DNA from: JAEZKC01 sp046546375
GTDB lineage: Bacteria; Fibrobacterota; Chitinivibrionia; Chitinivibrionales; Chitinispirillaceae
Length of the DNA stretch: 64,000 nt
Assembly: GCA_046546375.1 (NCBI GenBank)
Contig: JBKGXV010000001.1
Span: 1 to 64,000 of the forward strand
Direction of reading: 5' to 3'
The translations under genes were made by a program, and so were the position numbers. The notes under the pieces were generated by a model, which saw nothing but the letters and a program-made list of their open reading frames with translations, was not told where the DNA came from and made no database searches. Within the stretch, counting starts at the first letter, position 1, and every line of letters begins with the position of its first letter. This document shows, piece after piece, positions 27,768 to 36,563 of this stretch.

Positions 27768-28841
27768 GTGAATTCACGATCGGAGGATGTTATCAGAACT
27801 GTTTTAATTACCATAGTACTTGTCGTTTCAGCCGCAGCAGCCGATAGCATCACCTTCATTTCACCTGCTGATTCTCTTCTCCGATACACCGGGCGTTTCG
27901 ATATGAGAAATCCTCAGGCTCCCAGGTTTGACTGGCCCGGTAACAGTATCGAACTGCAGTTCGGGGGCACTTCCTGCGGGGTGAAAACCAGAGGTGACGG
28001 GGGATATTACAATATTCTGTTGAATGACAGCTCTTTTGTGCTGCGTTTCGATACACTGGAGAGGGTTCATCAGCTTGCTTCGGGGTTGAAGGACACACTC
28101 CATCATCTGCAAATTTTCAAGCGTTTCGAAAAAAGAGACCGCCTCTGCGTTCTCAAGGGCTTCTTCATTGATTCCGGCAGGACGCTTCATTCTCTCGATT
28201 CTCTTCCCGAACGCAGGATTGAATTCATCGGGGGATCCAATATCATTGGTTTCGGTGTGGAGTCCCGAAGCATCCATTGTGATGATCCACAGCGCTATTC
28301 CAATGCTCAACTTTCCTTTGCCTCCGTGGCGGCACATATTCTGGGAGCTCAGTATCATCTGCTTGGAATTTCGGGTAAAGGGCTGGTACGCAACTGGAGA
28401 ACGCCTTTTCTCACCGCCACGCGCCCGTTCCGCAATTATTACCTGAGAACATTGAGAAACAAGCCCGGTCCAAACTGGGATTTCAGAAAATGGATTCCCC
28501 AGGTAGTGGTTGTTAGTTTCGGAACAAATGATTTCTCCACACGTCCTCATCCTCCCAGATCGGTATTCACCGCCCGCTACCGGAATTTTCTGATGGAAAT
28601 CGAATCACGTTATCCCGGTGCACATATCGTGTGTGTCACTTCCTTCAGAAAGCCTCTTAGGTCATATGTAAGGGAACTTGTGAAGCAGGAGAGGAAATCC
28701 GGACGCACAAATCTCCATTTTTTCTCTTTCAGACGTTTCCCTGCCAGCAAGTGCGGCTGCGACTGGCATCCCAATCGGGAAGTGCAGCAGAAGATAGGGG
28801 AGGAGCTGGCGGAAGTGATCCGGCCTTTGCTTGAAGATTAG
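27768..28841 (+). CDS. secreted SGNH esterase, carbohydrate esterase family 2-like
   Basis: A 357-residue exported protein: signal peptide (about 10-25), an N-terminal beta-sandwich (about 30-140) and a SGNH hydrolase domain. Block I reads IEFIGGSNIIGFG, so the usual GDS is GGS with nucleophile Ser157; block III is FGTNDF (251-256), and CDWHPN supplies His334. This two-domain order is that of CE2 deacetylases of plant polysaccharides. The listed GTG start lacks a ribosome binding site. GGAGG at 27782-27786 is instead spaced for an ATC codon at 27792, which would give a tidy signal peptide. Convergent with asnB. Confidence 0.78.
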   Translation: MNSRSEDVIRTVLITIVLVVSAAAADSITFISPADSLLRYTGRFDMRNPQAPRFDWPGNSIELQFGGTSCGVKTRGDGGYYNILLNDSSFVLRFDTLERVHQLASGLKDTLHHLQIFKRFEKRDRLCVLKGFFIDSGRTLHSLDSLPERRIEFIGGSNIIGFGVESRSIHCDDPQRYSNAQLSFASVAAHILGAQYHLLGISGKGLVRNWRTPFLTATRPFRNYYLRTLRNKPGPNWDFRKWIPQVVVVSFGTNDFSTRPHPPRSVFTARYRNFLMEIESRYPGAHIVCVTSFRKPLRSYVRELVKQERKSGRTNLHFFSFRRFPASKCGCDWHPNREVQQKIGEELAEVIRPLLED

Positions 28842-28858
28842 ATTGAGGCGAGGCAACA

Positions 28859-30679
28859 CTACTCAGACTGCTCTTCGATATACAAACGGTGCCAGTAAAA
28901 AAGAAAAAACAAGTTTCTGAATTTATTCCCGTACGCTTCGGGGCTGTTTCTCCTTTCCACTATTTTCATGACCTGATCTCTATCCAGAAAAGAATACAAG
29001 CTGGAGTCTCCGAACGTTGAAGTGATCACATCGTTTGAGACAACCGATTCAAAAGGGAAATTGAATCCCTGTTTTCTCCGGGAGATAACTTCGGGGGGTA
29101 ATTTGTGAGCGAACTGCTGTTTCAGAATTTTTTTCTGTTTTCCGATACTCATGCGGAGTTTCGGCTTGATGCAAAGAGCAGTTTCGATCACTTTGTGATC
29201 CAGATAGGGAAGACGGGTTTCAAGACCTGCGGCCATTCCCATTTTGTCTACTTTAAGCAGTACATCGTTGGGAAGCCAGTACTTCAAATCCATACACTGG
29301 AGAGTATCCAAAGGATGTATGTGTGTGGGTACCGAAGAAATCAGCTCGTTTTCCACTTCCAAGAAATCCCTGTTCAGAATGCCGCTCCGTTCAGTCTGAT
29401 TGAATGCAGACAAAAGGGCTACATACAAATCACGCATATCGGTGGAAAGGGAAATACCGCGCCGGCCGTTGAGCTTTTTCTTGTAGAAATAATTGACAAA
29501 AGGCGAAGTGAAAATGCGCATAGGAGATGCATAGTACATACTTAGGAGAATGCTGTACTTGTTGTATCCGGCAAACACTTCATCAGCTCCATCTCCTGAA
29601 AGCACAACTGTGACGAAATCCTTGGTGAGTTTCGACATTGCGTATGTGGGGATAGTCGCACAGTCCGGAATAGGTTCTTCCAGATGGCGGATTATGGTCG
29701 GCAGGATTTCGTTTGTACGGTATTCTCCATTGAGTGTCCGGTGATTGGTTCCGTACTTTCGGGCAACCATGGAAGAAAATGGCGATTCATCAAACTTTTC
29801 ATCTTCAAAAACAACGGAAAAGGTGTTGATCGCACTTCGGCTCGCTTCCGCCATTATCGACACAACAATGGAAGAATCAACACCTCCGGATAAAAATGCT
29901 CCAAGCGGCACATCACTCATCATTCTCATTGTAACTGCATCTTCAACCAAGGAGGTGACTGCGGATGTACAGGTCTGGGAATCAGTTCGGTGGTATTTAC
30001 CAATGTAGTCTTCTACTCGCCAGTAGCAGCCGGTTTCAAAATTCCGGGTATCAAGAGAAACAAAATGCCCGGGTTCCAATTTGTGAATTCCTGAAAAAAG
30101 AGTTGTGTTTCCCCAGGTATAACCAAGAGTGAGGTATTGATTCAGACCCTGTGTGTCCAGTGTCGGCGATTCTCCGATGACTGAAAGTATGGCATTTATT
30201 TCCGAGGCGAAATAAAAAGTTTTGCCTCTCTGAGCATAGTAAAGCGGTTTTATGCCGATACGGTCCCGAGCCAGAAACAGATTTTTTTTGTTTCTGTCCC
30301 ATAACGCGAAGGCAAACTGTCCCCGCAGGTGATCGAGGACTCCATGTCCGTATTCCTCATAACTGTGGATAATGGCTTCAGTATCGCATTGTGTTTTGAA
30401 TCGGTGGCCTCTTTGAAGCATTGAATCGCGAAGGGATTGGTGATTGAATATTTCACCGTTGAATGCGATTCTGATTTCCCCGTTTTCATTTGACATCGGC
30501 TGGTGTCCTGATGTCAGATCAATGATCGACAGGCGACGGTGAGCCAGTCCCAGATTGCCGTCTATGTAATCTCCATGATCATCAGGGCCTCTGTGTACAA
30601 GTGTTTTGGCCATCTTTCGCAGAAGTTTTTCGCTTACTTGTTTTCCGTCCAAATTGAGTATTCCGCAGATTCCGCACAT
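28859..30679 (-). CDS. asnB: asparagine synthase (glutamine-hydrolysing)
   Basis: A 606-residue amidotransferase. The N-terminal glutaminase begins MCGICGIL with Cys2 as nucleophile. The synthetase domain carries the pyrophosphate loop FLSGGVDSS and VVLSGDGADEVFAGYNKY. It makes asparagine, or amidates another carboxyl group: such AsnB paralogues often sit in polysaccharide clusters, and here it is the last gene after a methyltransferase and a glycosyltransferase on the minus strand. True AsnB function is therefore likely but not certain. Confidence 0.9.
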   Translation of the reverse strand: MCGICGILNLDGKQVSEKLLRKMAKTLVHRGPDDHGDYIDGNLGLAHRRLSIIDLTSGHQPMSNENGEIRIAFNGEIFNHQSLRDSMLQRGHRFKTQCDTEAIIHSYEEYGHGVLDHLRGQFAFALWDRNKKNLFLARDRIGIKPLYYAQRGKTFYFASEINAILSVIGESPTLDTQGLNQYLTLGYTWGNTTLFSGIHKLEPGHFVSLDTRNFETGCYWRVEDYIGKYHRTDSQTCTSAVTSLVEDAVTMRMMSDVPLGAFLSGGVDSSIVVSIMAEASRSAINTFSVVFEDEKFDESPFSSMVARKYGTNHRTLNGEYRTNEILPTIIRHLEEPIPDCATIPTYAMSKLTKDFVTVVLSGDGADEVFAGYNKYSILLSMYYASPMRIFTSPFVNYFYKKKLNGRRGISLSTDMRDLYVALLSAFNQTERSGILNRDFLEVENELISSVPTHIHPLDTLQCMDLKYWLPNDVLLKVDKMGMAAGLETRLPYLDHKVIETALCIKPKLRMSIGKQKKILKQQFAHKLPPEVISRRKQGFNFPFESVVSNDVITSTFGDSSLYSFLDRDQVMKIVERRNSPEAYGNKFRNLFFLFYWHRLYIEEQSE

Positions 30680-30700
30680 AGTCGATCACCGATAAAGGGT

Positions 30701-31816
30701 TTAACGATTGGAAGAAATTGAATCATACACCTGCATGCGCTGTTCCAGAAAAATCCGGCGATCAAATTTTTTTGAAAATGAATACGCCTTTTTGGCCATC
30801 CTGCGCCGCAGTTCAGGGTCATTGAGAAACAGTGTTATTTTATCCGACAATTGATCCGCATTCCCGGTCTCTATAAGGAAACCGGTTTCATTCTTGTCTA
30901 TTACAAAAGAAAATGCCGGGATATCCGTAGCGATAACCGGTGTACCGCATGCCTGGGATTCAAGGGGAACACGGGGCATTGCTTCATAACGTGAGGGACA
31001 TACTGTTACCAATGATTTTTTCAGGAACTCATATTTTTCATCTCCAACCAGTCGTCCTCGGAGCCGGCAGATATCAGACAAATCGTTTTTTTCAACGATC
31101 TTCTTTAACAGAGCAGCATCTTTCCCCCCTCCTGCGAATAAAAATGAATATTTCTGTTTTCTCAGCAGGGGTGCGATCTTTTTCAATGCTTCGATTAATG
31201 TGTCAAGGCCTTTCTGGTATATCTCGATGCGTCCGAGAAATGACAGGTAGGTTCCTTTCTTATCCCGCACAGGAGTAGGGATTTCATTGAAATCCAGTCC
31301 GTTAACAATCACATGACAGTGAGATTTCTGATTAACATACCTTTTCATGTACGGAGCGACAACTATGTAATTGTCATATCTGTTCAGAACAAGTTTTTCA
31401 AAAACAGCGGGAATAATTCCGGCAACGGATAATTTGGAATGTACATTTTTACCGAAGATGTTTCTGATATTGGAAATGACAGGTGTACGTTTTTTGAACA
31501 GAAAAGAAAATGTCGGTGAGAAAATCGAAACATCGTCCACTATCAGGTCAAATTTCGAGGCATTGCGGAGCAGAAACAGAAAAGTGGTGATTGTGAAAGT
31601 GATCCGGCTTATGAGATATGAATATGCCTTGCCGAGGTGAAGAATTTCACAATTTGATGAACAGCTGTTTTCAGCCCCCGGATAAGCACCGCATACAATA
31701 GTGGTGTGATGGTTTTTCTGTGCAGCATATTCTGCGATGAACCGGGTGCCGGCTGCCCCTCCCCCTCCAAGCCATGGATTGTGTATGTCATCATAGATAA
31801 GATGAAGTATTCTCAT
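30701..31816 (-). CDS. glycosyltransferase family 4
   Basis: A 371-residue GT-B glycosyltransferase. The N-terminal glycine-rich loop WLGGGGAAGTRF binds the acceptor side, the linker has FLGRIEIYQKGLDTLIEAL, and the C-terminal donor-binding region reads CPSRYEAMPRVPLESQACGTPVIA, with the E-x7-E pattern of GT4. It lies 9 bp from the methyltransferase and 21 bp from asnB. Probably it builds a cell-surface glycan; donor sugar unknown. Confidence 0.9.
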   Translation of the reverse strand: MRILHLIYDDIHNPWLGGGGAAGTRFIAEYAAQKNHHTTIVCGAYPGAENSCSSNCEILHLGKAYSYLISRITFTITTFLFLLRNASKFDLIVDDVSIFSPTFSFLFKKRTPVISNIRNIFGKNVHSKLSVAGIIPAVFEKLVLNRYDNYIVVAPYMKRYVNQKSHCHVIVNGLDFNEIPTPVRDKKGTYLSFLGRIEIYQKGLDTLIEALKKIAPLLRKQKYSFLFAGGGKDAALLKKIVEKNDLSDICRLRGRLVGDEKYEFLKKSLVTVCPSRYEAMPRVPLESQACGTPVIATDIPAFSFVIDKNETGFLIETGNADQLSDKITLFLNDPELRRRMAKKAYSFSKKFDRRIFLEQRMQVYDSISSNR

Positions 31817-31825
31817 AAACTGTGT

Positions 31826-32515
31826 TCAACGCTTCTGAACAAGGAGAACGGGATGAAATGACAGAGAATGAAGCTTCATTTTATCAAAAATTCCGGAATA
31901 TGAATCAAGCTTTCTGAGAAACGGAATTTTCTGGTGGCCATAACAGGTCCCGCATACATCAACAAGAGAAAACCCGTGTTTGTGCAGAGTTTTTTTCATG
32001 AAGGGATAGAAATGTATGCGGTCGACTATCTGCCTGTCAATCCACTTGGGCTGATTAAGCAGAATGCTCATTTCGAAAATGAAGAAATAGAGCAGATGCA
32101 GGTAGTTTGGAAAGCTGATGATAAGATGTCCGCTGTCATTGAGGATGTGTCTTATTTCCCTGAGAACCTTGTCCGGGTCTTCAACATGTTCTATAACCTC
32201 ACACATGACCACAATGTCGAATGAGTTCGCTTTGAAGGGTAGCGATTCACCGGCGGAATTGACCATTTTGGCATGAGGAGCGTAGGACCGGGCTTTGCGC
32301 ACCGCTTCAAAGCTCAAATCGATCCCCGATACATGCTCTGATTCGCAGGCGGATATGAACTCGCCGGTACCCGTGCCGATCTCGAAAATGCGCTTTTCAT
32401 GGATATCGGGAAAATTTCTTTTTGCAAGAAGAAGTGCACCTTCATACCAGGATTTTTTAAGCTGTTTGTCTTTGCGGCTGTAGTAGTTGTTGTACCACGA
32501 TTTTGAGGAATCCAT
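31826..32515 (-). CDS. SAM-dependent methyltransferase (class I)
   Basis: A 229-residue methyltransferase. FEIGTGTGEF is the SAM-binding motif I, SGIDLSFEAVRKAR motif II, and FDIVVMCEVIEHVEDP motif IV, as in the Methyltransf_11 group. The C-terminal third has a hydrophobic stretch (about 140-155) that may touch the membrane. First gene of the small glycan cluster; its start has no strong ribosome binding site. It could methylate a sugar or polyprenyl-linked glycan. Confidence 0.85.
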   Translation of the reverse strand: MDSSKSWYNNYYSRKDKQLKKSWYEGALLLAKRNFPDIHEKRIFEIGTGTGEFISACESEHVSGIDLSFEAVRKARSYAPHAKMVNSAGESLPFKANSFDIVVMCEVIEHVEDPDKVLREIRHILNDSGHLIISFPNYLHLLYFFIFEMSILLNQPKWIDRQIVDRIHFYPFMKKTLHKHGFSLVDVCGTCYGHQKIPFLRKLDSYSGIFDKMKLHSLSFHPVLLVQKR

Positions 32516-33137
32516 AATTCAGAATGTCCCATTCAGAAGCGGGGTTGTTGCATATGAAATGCAAGCGGCCGATGATTTCAGGTCAAAAGGTGAAAATATT
32601 CAATATGCTAAAATAGAATCAAAAGTCTGAAAATACAAGAAAAAGCCTGACGTTGTAAATAATTCAAGATGCAGTAATCATTCGTTTCACATATTTAACT
32701 GATGTGGAAAAAATACCAAACCCGATACATAAAGATGTGAATTCATTACGATGAATACACTATAGATATTGTCCGCATGTTTTCCAAAATGGGGTGTTTT
32801 GACTGCCCTTTGCGGAGCGGCTGTGGTCTTTTGACAACACTTGCTTTCAAATTATTGTTTCATAACGAGATAGACACACCGGGATTTTAAACGTTTAAAT
32901 TAGTTGCATTTTTTAACCGTGACATCCCGGAGAGCGTATCCCACAACGGGACATTCAGATAAATGGTCTCCTTCCAAACCTGCTCTGGCTTTAGAACATC
33001 GGTTTGCTCAAGGTCTTTAAGGTACTACACTTTTCAGGAATTTGACAACAGAGCTGCAGTGGTAAAAGTGAGCAGCAGGGTTAAGCGGCAGTACCGGGGT
33101 CAGGAGACCACCGCGAAGCGGTTTTGTTCAACACTTA

Positions 33138-33217
33138 GGATTCTATCCGCAGCTTCACAAAGAAACCACCCCTGCACTCTCAGGTACACCATCCGGGTGA
33201 CGTTGCGGATAGAATCC
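33138..33217. repeat. 14-bp inverted repeat pair A
   Basis: GGATTCTATCCGCA at 33138-33151 and its exact complement TGCGGATAGAATCC at 33204-33217, 52 bp apart. Function unknown; could be protein-binding half sites or a long hairpin. Confidence 0.75.
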
Positions 33218-33429
33218 ATAATGCTGCCTGGAGAGGCAATGCTTTCCTTTCAGATAGACCACCCGGTTTTCGGTATGGAGAGCGTCATCCATCTTACCAA
33301 AAGATCCGTGATCGCTTTTACTGGGGATACCGAATCGGATGTGACACCTAGGTTACGGACACAGAGTATCCCTGATTGTGCAGTTCAGCAATCCCGTAAA
33401 GAGTGTGGCGAATTTGAGGCGTTCCGGTT

Positions 33430-33533
33430 GAGGTCAAAACACCACAGCGTCCCGTGGCATGTATCTGACTGAAATACATCGAGATAAGATGGTGGCTTCA
33501 GCAAACAGGGAATAGCTGGGGTGTTTTGACCTC
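33430..33533. repeat. 14-bp inverted repeat pair B
   Basis: GAGGTCAAAACACC at 33430-33443 and its exact complement GGTGTTTTGACCTC at 33520-33533, 76 bp apart and 67 bp before the sigma54-like promoter. A third copy, TGGGGTGTTTTGAC at 32790-32803, is identical over 14 bp to 33517-33530. They could be activator-binding sites. Confidence 0.75.
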
Positions 33534-33599
33534 ACGCCCTCTTATATGTAATATCTGAAAAAAGCCTCTCAAGCACCAGAAAACAGAGGTTTAGGAAAC

Positions 33600-33615
33600 C
33601 GGCATACTGATTGCA
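33600..33615 (+). promoter_or_regulatory. sigma54-like promoter of the exopolysaccharide operon
   Basis: CGGCATACTGATTGCA fits the -24/-12 pattern TGGCAC-N5-TTGCW: GG and GC elements are correctly spaced, with mismatches at T1 and C6. Its first 13 bases after the C recur at 44089-44101 upstream of a second cluster. The start of rfbF is 104 bp downstream. Confidence 0.55.
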
Positions 33616-33719
33616 TAAAGTTCAGACATTCCGGATGGAAACTGATATTTTATCCTTGTAACTTGATTGAAATCAAAGTGTTAATATAGCACCCGCATAA
33701 ACATTCAAAGGAGCATGCC

Positions 33720-34529
33720 ATGACCGATCTCTCAAACTACCAGGCGGTGATCTTCTGCGGCGGGCAGGGGACCCGCATTCGCTCCGTCTCAGAAGAAAGA
33801 CCCAAACCGCTTATTGAAATCGGCAATAGACCCATTCTCTGGCACATCATGAAAACTTATTCATCATTCGGAATAAAGCGTTTTGTGCTTTGTCTGGGCC
33901 ACAAAGGTGAAATGATCGTCAACTATTTCGAAAACTACCATACCAGAACTCATGACTTCACTATGACCATAAAAGACCGGGAAAACAAAAATTTCCACTA
34001 CGACGGCAGCAAGAAGGAAGATGCCGATGTGGATGACTGGGAGATCACTTTTGCCATAACCGGAAGAGATACCATGACCGGGGGGCGTTTGAGGAGAATC
34101 TCCAAGTATATCGATTCGGACAAATTCTTCTGTACGTATGGTGATGGTGTTTCGGATGTGGATATCAGAAAAGTTTTTGATTATCACAACCGGAGCGGCA
34201 AAACCGCGACTCTGACCGGAGTGCATCTTCCAACCACTTTCGGAATAGTGGAATACTCCGATGACGGTACGGTCACCTCTTTTCGGGAGAAACCCGCATT
34301 GCCCGGTGTCATCAACGGTGGGTACTTCGTTTTTGAAAAGGATATTTTCGATTATATCGATGGCGACCAGACCGTGCTTGAGGATAAGCCGTTCAAACGG
34401 CTGGTGAGGGAGGGACAGATAGGAATGTTTAAACATGAAGGTACCTGGCACTGCATGGATACCTACAAGGATTACACGTTTCTCAACAAGTTATGGGCCG
34501 AGGACAAGGCTCCATGGAGAATCTGGTAA
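33720..34529 (+). CDS. rfbF: glucose-1-phosphate cytidylyltransferase
   Basis: Makes CDP-glucose from CTP and glucose 1-phosphate. At 269 residues it has family length (about 257). The nucleotide loop is FCGGQGTRIRSVSEERPKPL, followed by the metal/sugar region FCTYGDGVSDVDI and the tail KRLVREGQIGMFKHEGTWHCMDTYKDY typical of RfbF. A clean AAGGAG precedes the start. It heads a nine-gene operon and feeds the rfbG dehydratase 28 bp downstream. Confidence 0.94.
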   Translation: MTDLSNYQAVIFCGGQGTRIRSVSEERPKPLIEIGNRPILWHIMKTYSSFGIKRFVLCLGHKGEMIVNYFENYHTRTHDFTMTIKDRENKNFHYDGSKKEDADVDDWEITFAITGRDTMTGGRLRRISKYIDSDKFFCTYGDGVSDVDIRKVFDYHNRSGKTATLTGVHLPTTFGIVEYSDDGTVTSFREKPALPGVINGGYFVFEKDIFDYIDGDQTVLEDKPFKRLVREGQIGMFKHEGTWHCMDTYKDYTFLNKLWAEDKAPWRIW

Positions 34530-34557
34530 ATTGACTCATTACAGAGAGGTTTCGAAA

Positions 34558-35655
34558 ATGGAAAAGCTGTTCGGCGGCAGGTATAAAAACAGAAAAGTTC
34601 TGGTGACGGGACATACCGGGTTCAAGGGATCATGGCTGGCATTGTGGCTTAATTCCATGGGAGCCAAAGTAAGCGGCTACTCTCTGCCCCCTCCGACTGA
34701 TCCCGACCATTTTTCTCTGCTCGGCATGGATATGGAATCCCACACAGGTGATATTCTCGAAACCGAGAAACTCGAGAGCTTCATAATGTCGCAGAAACCC
34801 CAAATCGTATTTCATCTTGCGGCTCAGCCTCTGGTTCGTCTTTCCTATAAAGAACCTGTGTCCACTTTCAGGACGAATGTGATCGGTACCCTGAATGTTC
34901 TGGAGGCATGCAGAAAATCCGGATGTGTGAAGGCGTGCGTGGTGATTACTTCCGATAAGGTATACGAAAACAGAGAATGGGTGTGGGGATATCGGGAAAC
35001 AGACCCGTTCGGCGGTTATGATCCCTACAGCGCTTCGAAAGGGTGTACCGAAATAGCGGTTTCAAGTTTCCGCAGATCGTTTGTCCACCCGGACAATTTC
35101 GGCAAAACGCACTCCATGCTTGTCGCTTCTGTAAGGGCGGGAAATGTGATCGGTGGAGGGGATTGGGCTCAGGACAGACTTATTCCCGATATCGTGAAAG
35201 CTTCAAGCAGAGGCGAGCAGGTGGTTATCCGTTCTCCCGGGGCTATCCGTCCCTGGCAGCATGTGCTGGAGTGTCTTTCCGGTTATCTCATGGTGGGGCA
35301 GAAACTTCTGGAGGAGGATGTGAGCTGTGCGGATGGGTGGAATTTCGGACCATCCGATGATGATGCGCTTACGGTAAAGCAGGTCCTTCAGATAGTAAAA
35401 GAGTGCTGGCCTGAGATGGAGTACCGGATAGAATCAAGCGGTAAAAATCCTCATGAAGCAAGATATCTCAAGCTCGACACCTGTAAAGCCAGGGGGGATC
35501 TGCACTGGAGAACGCTCTGGAATGCCGGTTCTGCGATTGCCAGAACAATCGAGTGGTATAGAGAATACTATCATAAGGGTTCTGTGCTCAGCGAGCAGAA
35601 CCTGTCTTCTTATGTCGACGATGCTGCAAAGAGGGGGGTTCTGTGGGTACAATAG
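34558..35655 (+). CDS. rfbG: CDP-glucose 4,6-dehydratase
   Basis: Short-chain dehydrogenase-type enzyme of 365 residues that converts CDP-glucose to CDP-4-keto-6-deoxyglucose. The NAD-binding loop is VTGHTGFKGSW, the catalytic pair is in YDPYSASKG, with SDKVYEN before it and RAGNVIGGGDWAQDRLIPD after it, all diagnostic for RfbG. ATG 34558 is chosen because GAGAGG lies 8 bases upstream; the frame is open further 5' into rfbF. The next gene overlaps its end by 13 bp. Confidence 0.94.
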   Translation: MEKLFGGRYKNRKVLVTGHTGFKGSWLALWLNSMGAKVSGYSLPPPTDPDHFSLLGMDMESHTGDILETEKLESFIMSQKPQIVFHLAAQPLVRLSYKEPVSTFRTNVIGTLNVLEACRKSGCVKACVVITSDKVYENREWVWGYRETDPFGGYDPYSASKGCTEIAVSSFRRSFVHPDNFGKTHSMLVASVRAGNVIGGGDWAQDRLIPDIVKASSRGEQVVIRSPGAIRPWQHVLECLSGYLMVGQKLLEEDVSCADGWNFGPSDDDALTVKQVLQIVKECWPEMEYRIESSGKNPHEARYLKLDTCKARGDLHWRTLWNAGSAIARTIEWYREYYHKGSVLSEQNLSSYVDDAAKRGVLWVQ

Positions 35656-36563
35656 TAGTGACCGGGGTAAATGGTTTCGTGGGCCGTCATGTTTTGGGCA
35701 GTCTGATCGGCAAGAAGATATCGGCTGTCGGACTCGACATGCAGGAACTATCACCTTTCAGTCATAACGGTTTTTCCTATTTCAGAGCGGATATCAGAGA
35801 GCGTTCCAGTATTGAAACGATCTCCAGTTTTAAACCTGATGTGATAATTCATCTGGCCGGGCTTCTGTCCAAAGCAGACGACCCTTCCGTGCATTCGGAT
35901 CTGGTGGATGCCAATGTGGTGGGAACCATGCACGTTTTGGAAGCCGCCCGGGAGTGTGGAAGTAAAATCGTATTTTCCTCCAGCGGTCTCGTGTACGGTG
36001 ATCGGAACGGTCCTTTCACCGAAGACATGGCCTGCAGTCCGGGAGACTTTTACGGATATTCTAAACTGGCTGCAGAAGAGCTGATAAGGCTTTTTCACCG
36101 CCGATACGGTATTCCTTTTACTATTCTCCGGGCAGCTGTTCTTTACGGACCGAATCAGGGCGGTTCCATGTTCATCCCCTCACTGCTTAAATCTCTTGTA
36201 ATGCATGAGAAATTCCCCATGACAGCGGGAGAGCAGACAAGAGACTTCATCTACATTGATGATTTCGTGTCTGCTCTGCTTCTTGCCTCACTTTCCGATC
36301 TGGACGGAGTGTACAATGTGGGAACAGGGACACCCACTTCCATGAAGGAAGCTGCCGCTCTCGCAGAGGATCTTGCAGGTGCAAAAGGGCTTCTCCAGTT
36401 CGGGGCTCTGCCCTACAGGGTGAATGAGACCTGGCATTATGCTCTCTCTCCTGAAAAACTGGTGCGTGAAACCGGCTGGACACCCAGAACTGGTCTCAGA
36501 GAGGGTATGGAAAAAATTCTGCATAATGACATCACATTACAAAAACGGGTAGATAAGGTATGA
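35643..36563 (+). CDS. NAD-dependent epimerase/dehydratase (SDR), probable CDP-deoxysugar enzyme
   Basis: A 306-residue extended SDR. The cofactor loop is VTGVNGFVGRHV, the active-site Ser in FSSSGLVYG and the Tyr/Lys pair in YGYSKLAAEE. It starts at GTG 35643 inside the end of rfbG, with AGAGGGGG upstream. By position it most likely reduces or epimerises CDP-4-keto-6-deoxyglucose. No rfbH (C3 dehydrase) is present, so 3,6-dideoxyhexoses are not expected from this operon alone. Its stop overlaps the next start (ATGA). Confidence 0.85.
   Translation: MGTIVVTGVNGFVGRHVLGSLIGKKISAVGLDMQELSPFSHNGFSYFRADIRERSSIETISSFKPDVIIHLAGLLSKADDPSVHSDLVDANVVGTMHVLEAARECGSKIVFSSSGLVYGDRNGPFTEDMACSPGDFYGYSKLAAEELIRLFHRRYGIPFTILRAAVLYGPNQGGSMFIPSLLKSLVMHEKFPMTAGEQTRDFIYIDDFVSALLLASLSDLDGVYNVGTGTPTSMKEAAALAEDLAGAKGLLQFGALPYRVNETWHYALSPEKLVRETGWTPRTGLREGMEKILHNDITLQKRVDKV

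Larger units (their letters stand above)
32516..33719. other. long non-coding region with inverted repeats, between divergent operons
   Basis: A 1.2-kb stretch, base composition lower in GC in its first 400 bp. Plus-strand frame 32963-33472 is open for 169 codons, but its product shows no motif or plausible composition and its start lacks a ribosome binding site, so I do not call it. It holds two 14-bp inverted-repeat pairs, three copies of a GGTGTTTTGAC word (32792, 33433 inverted, 33520) and a sigma54-like promoter, listed separately. It may be a regulatory region or a decayed mobile element. Confidence 0.6.

Noticed and set aside
32963..33472. Plus-strand frame of 169 codons in the non-coding gap
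   Set aside because: No ribosome binding site, no motif, and inverted repeats run through it. Kept only as a finding about the gap.
33348..33479. Minus-strand 43-codon frame that looked faintly like a helix-turn-helix segment
   Set aside because: Too short and no second motif; similarity is within chance.
34435..34557. Upstream extension of the rfbG frame
   Set aside because: It overlaps rfbF, while ATG 34558 has a good ribosome binding site and gives the family length.
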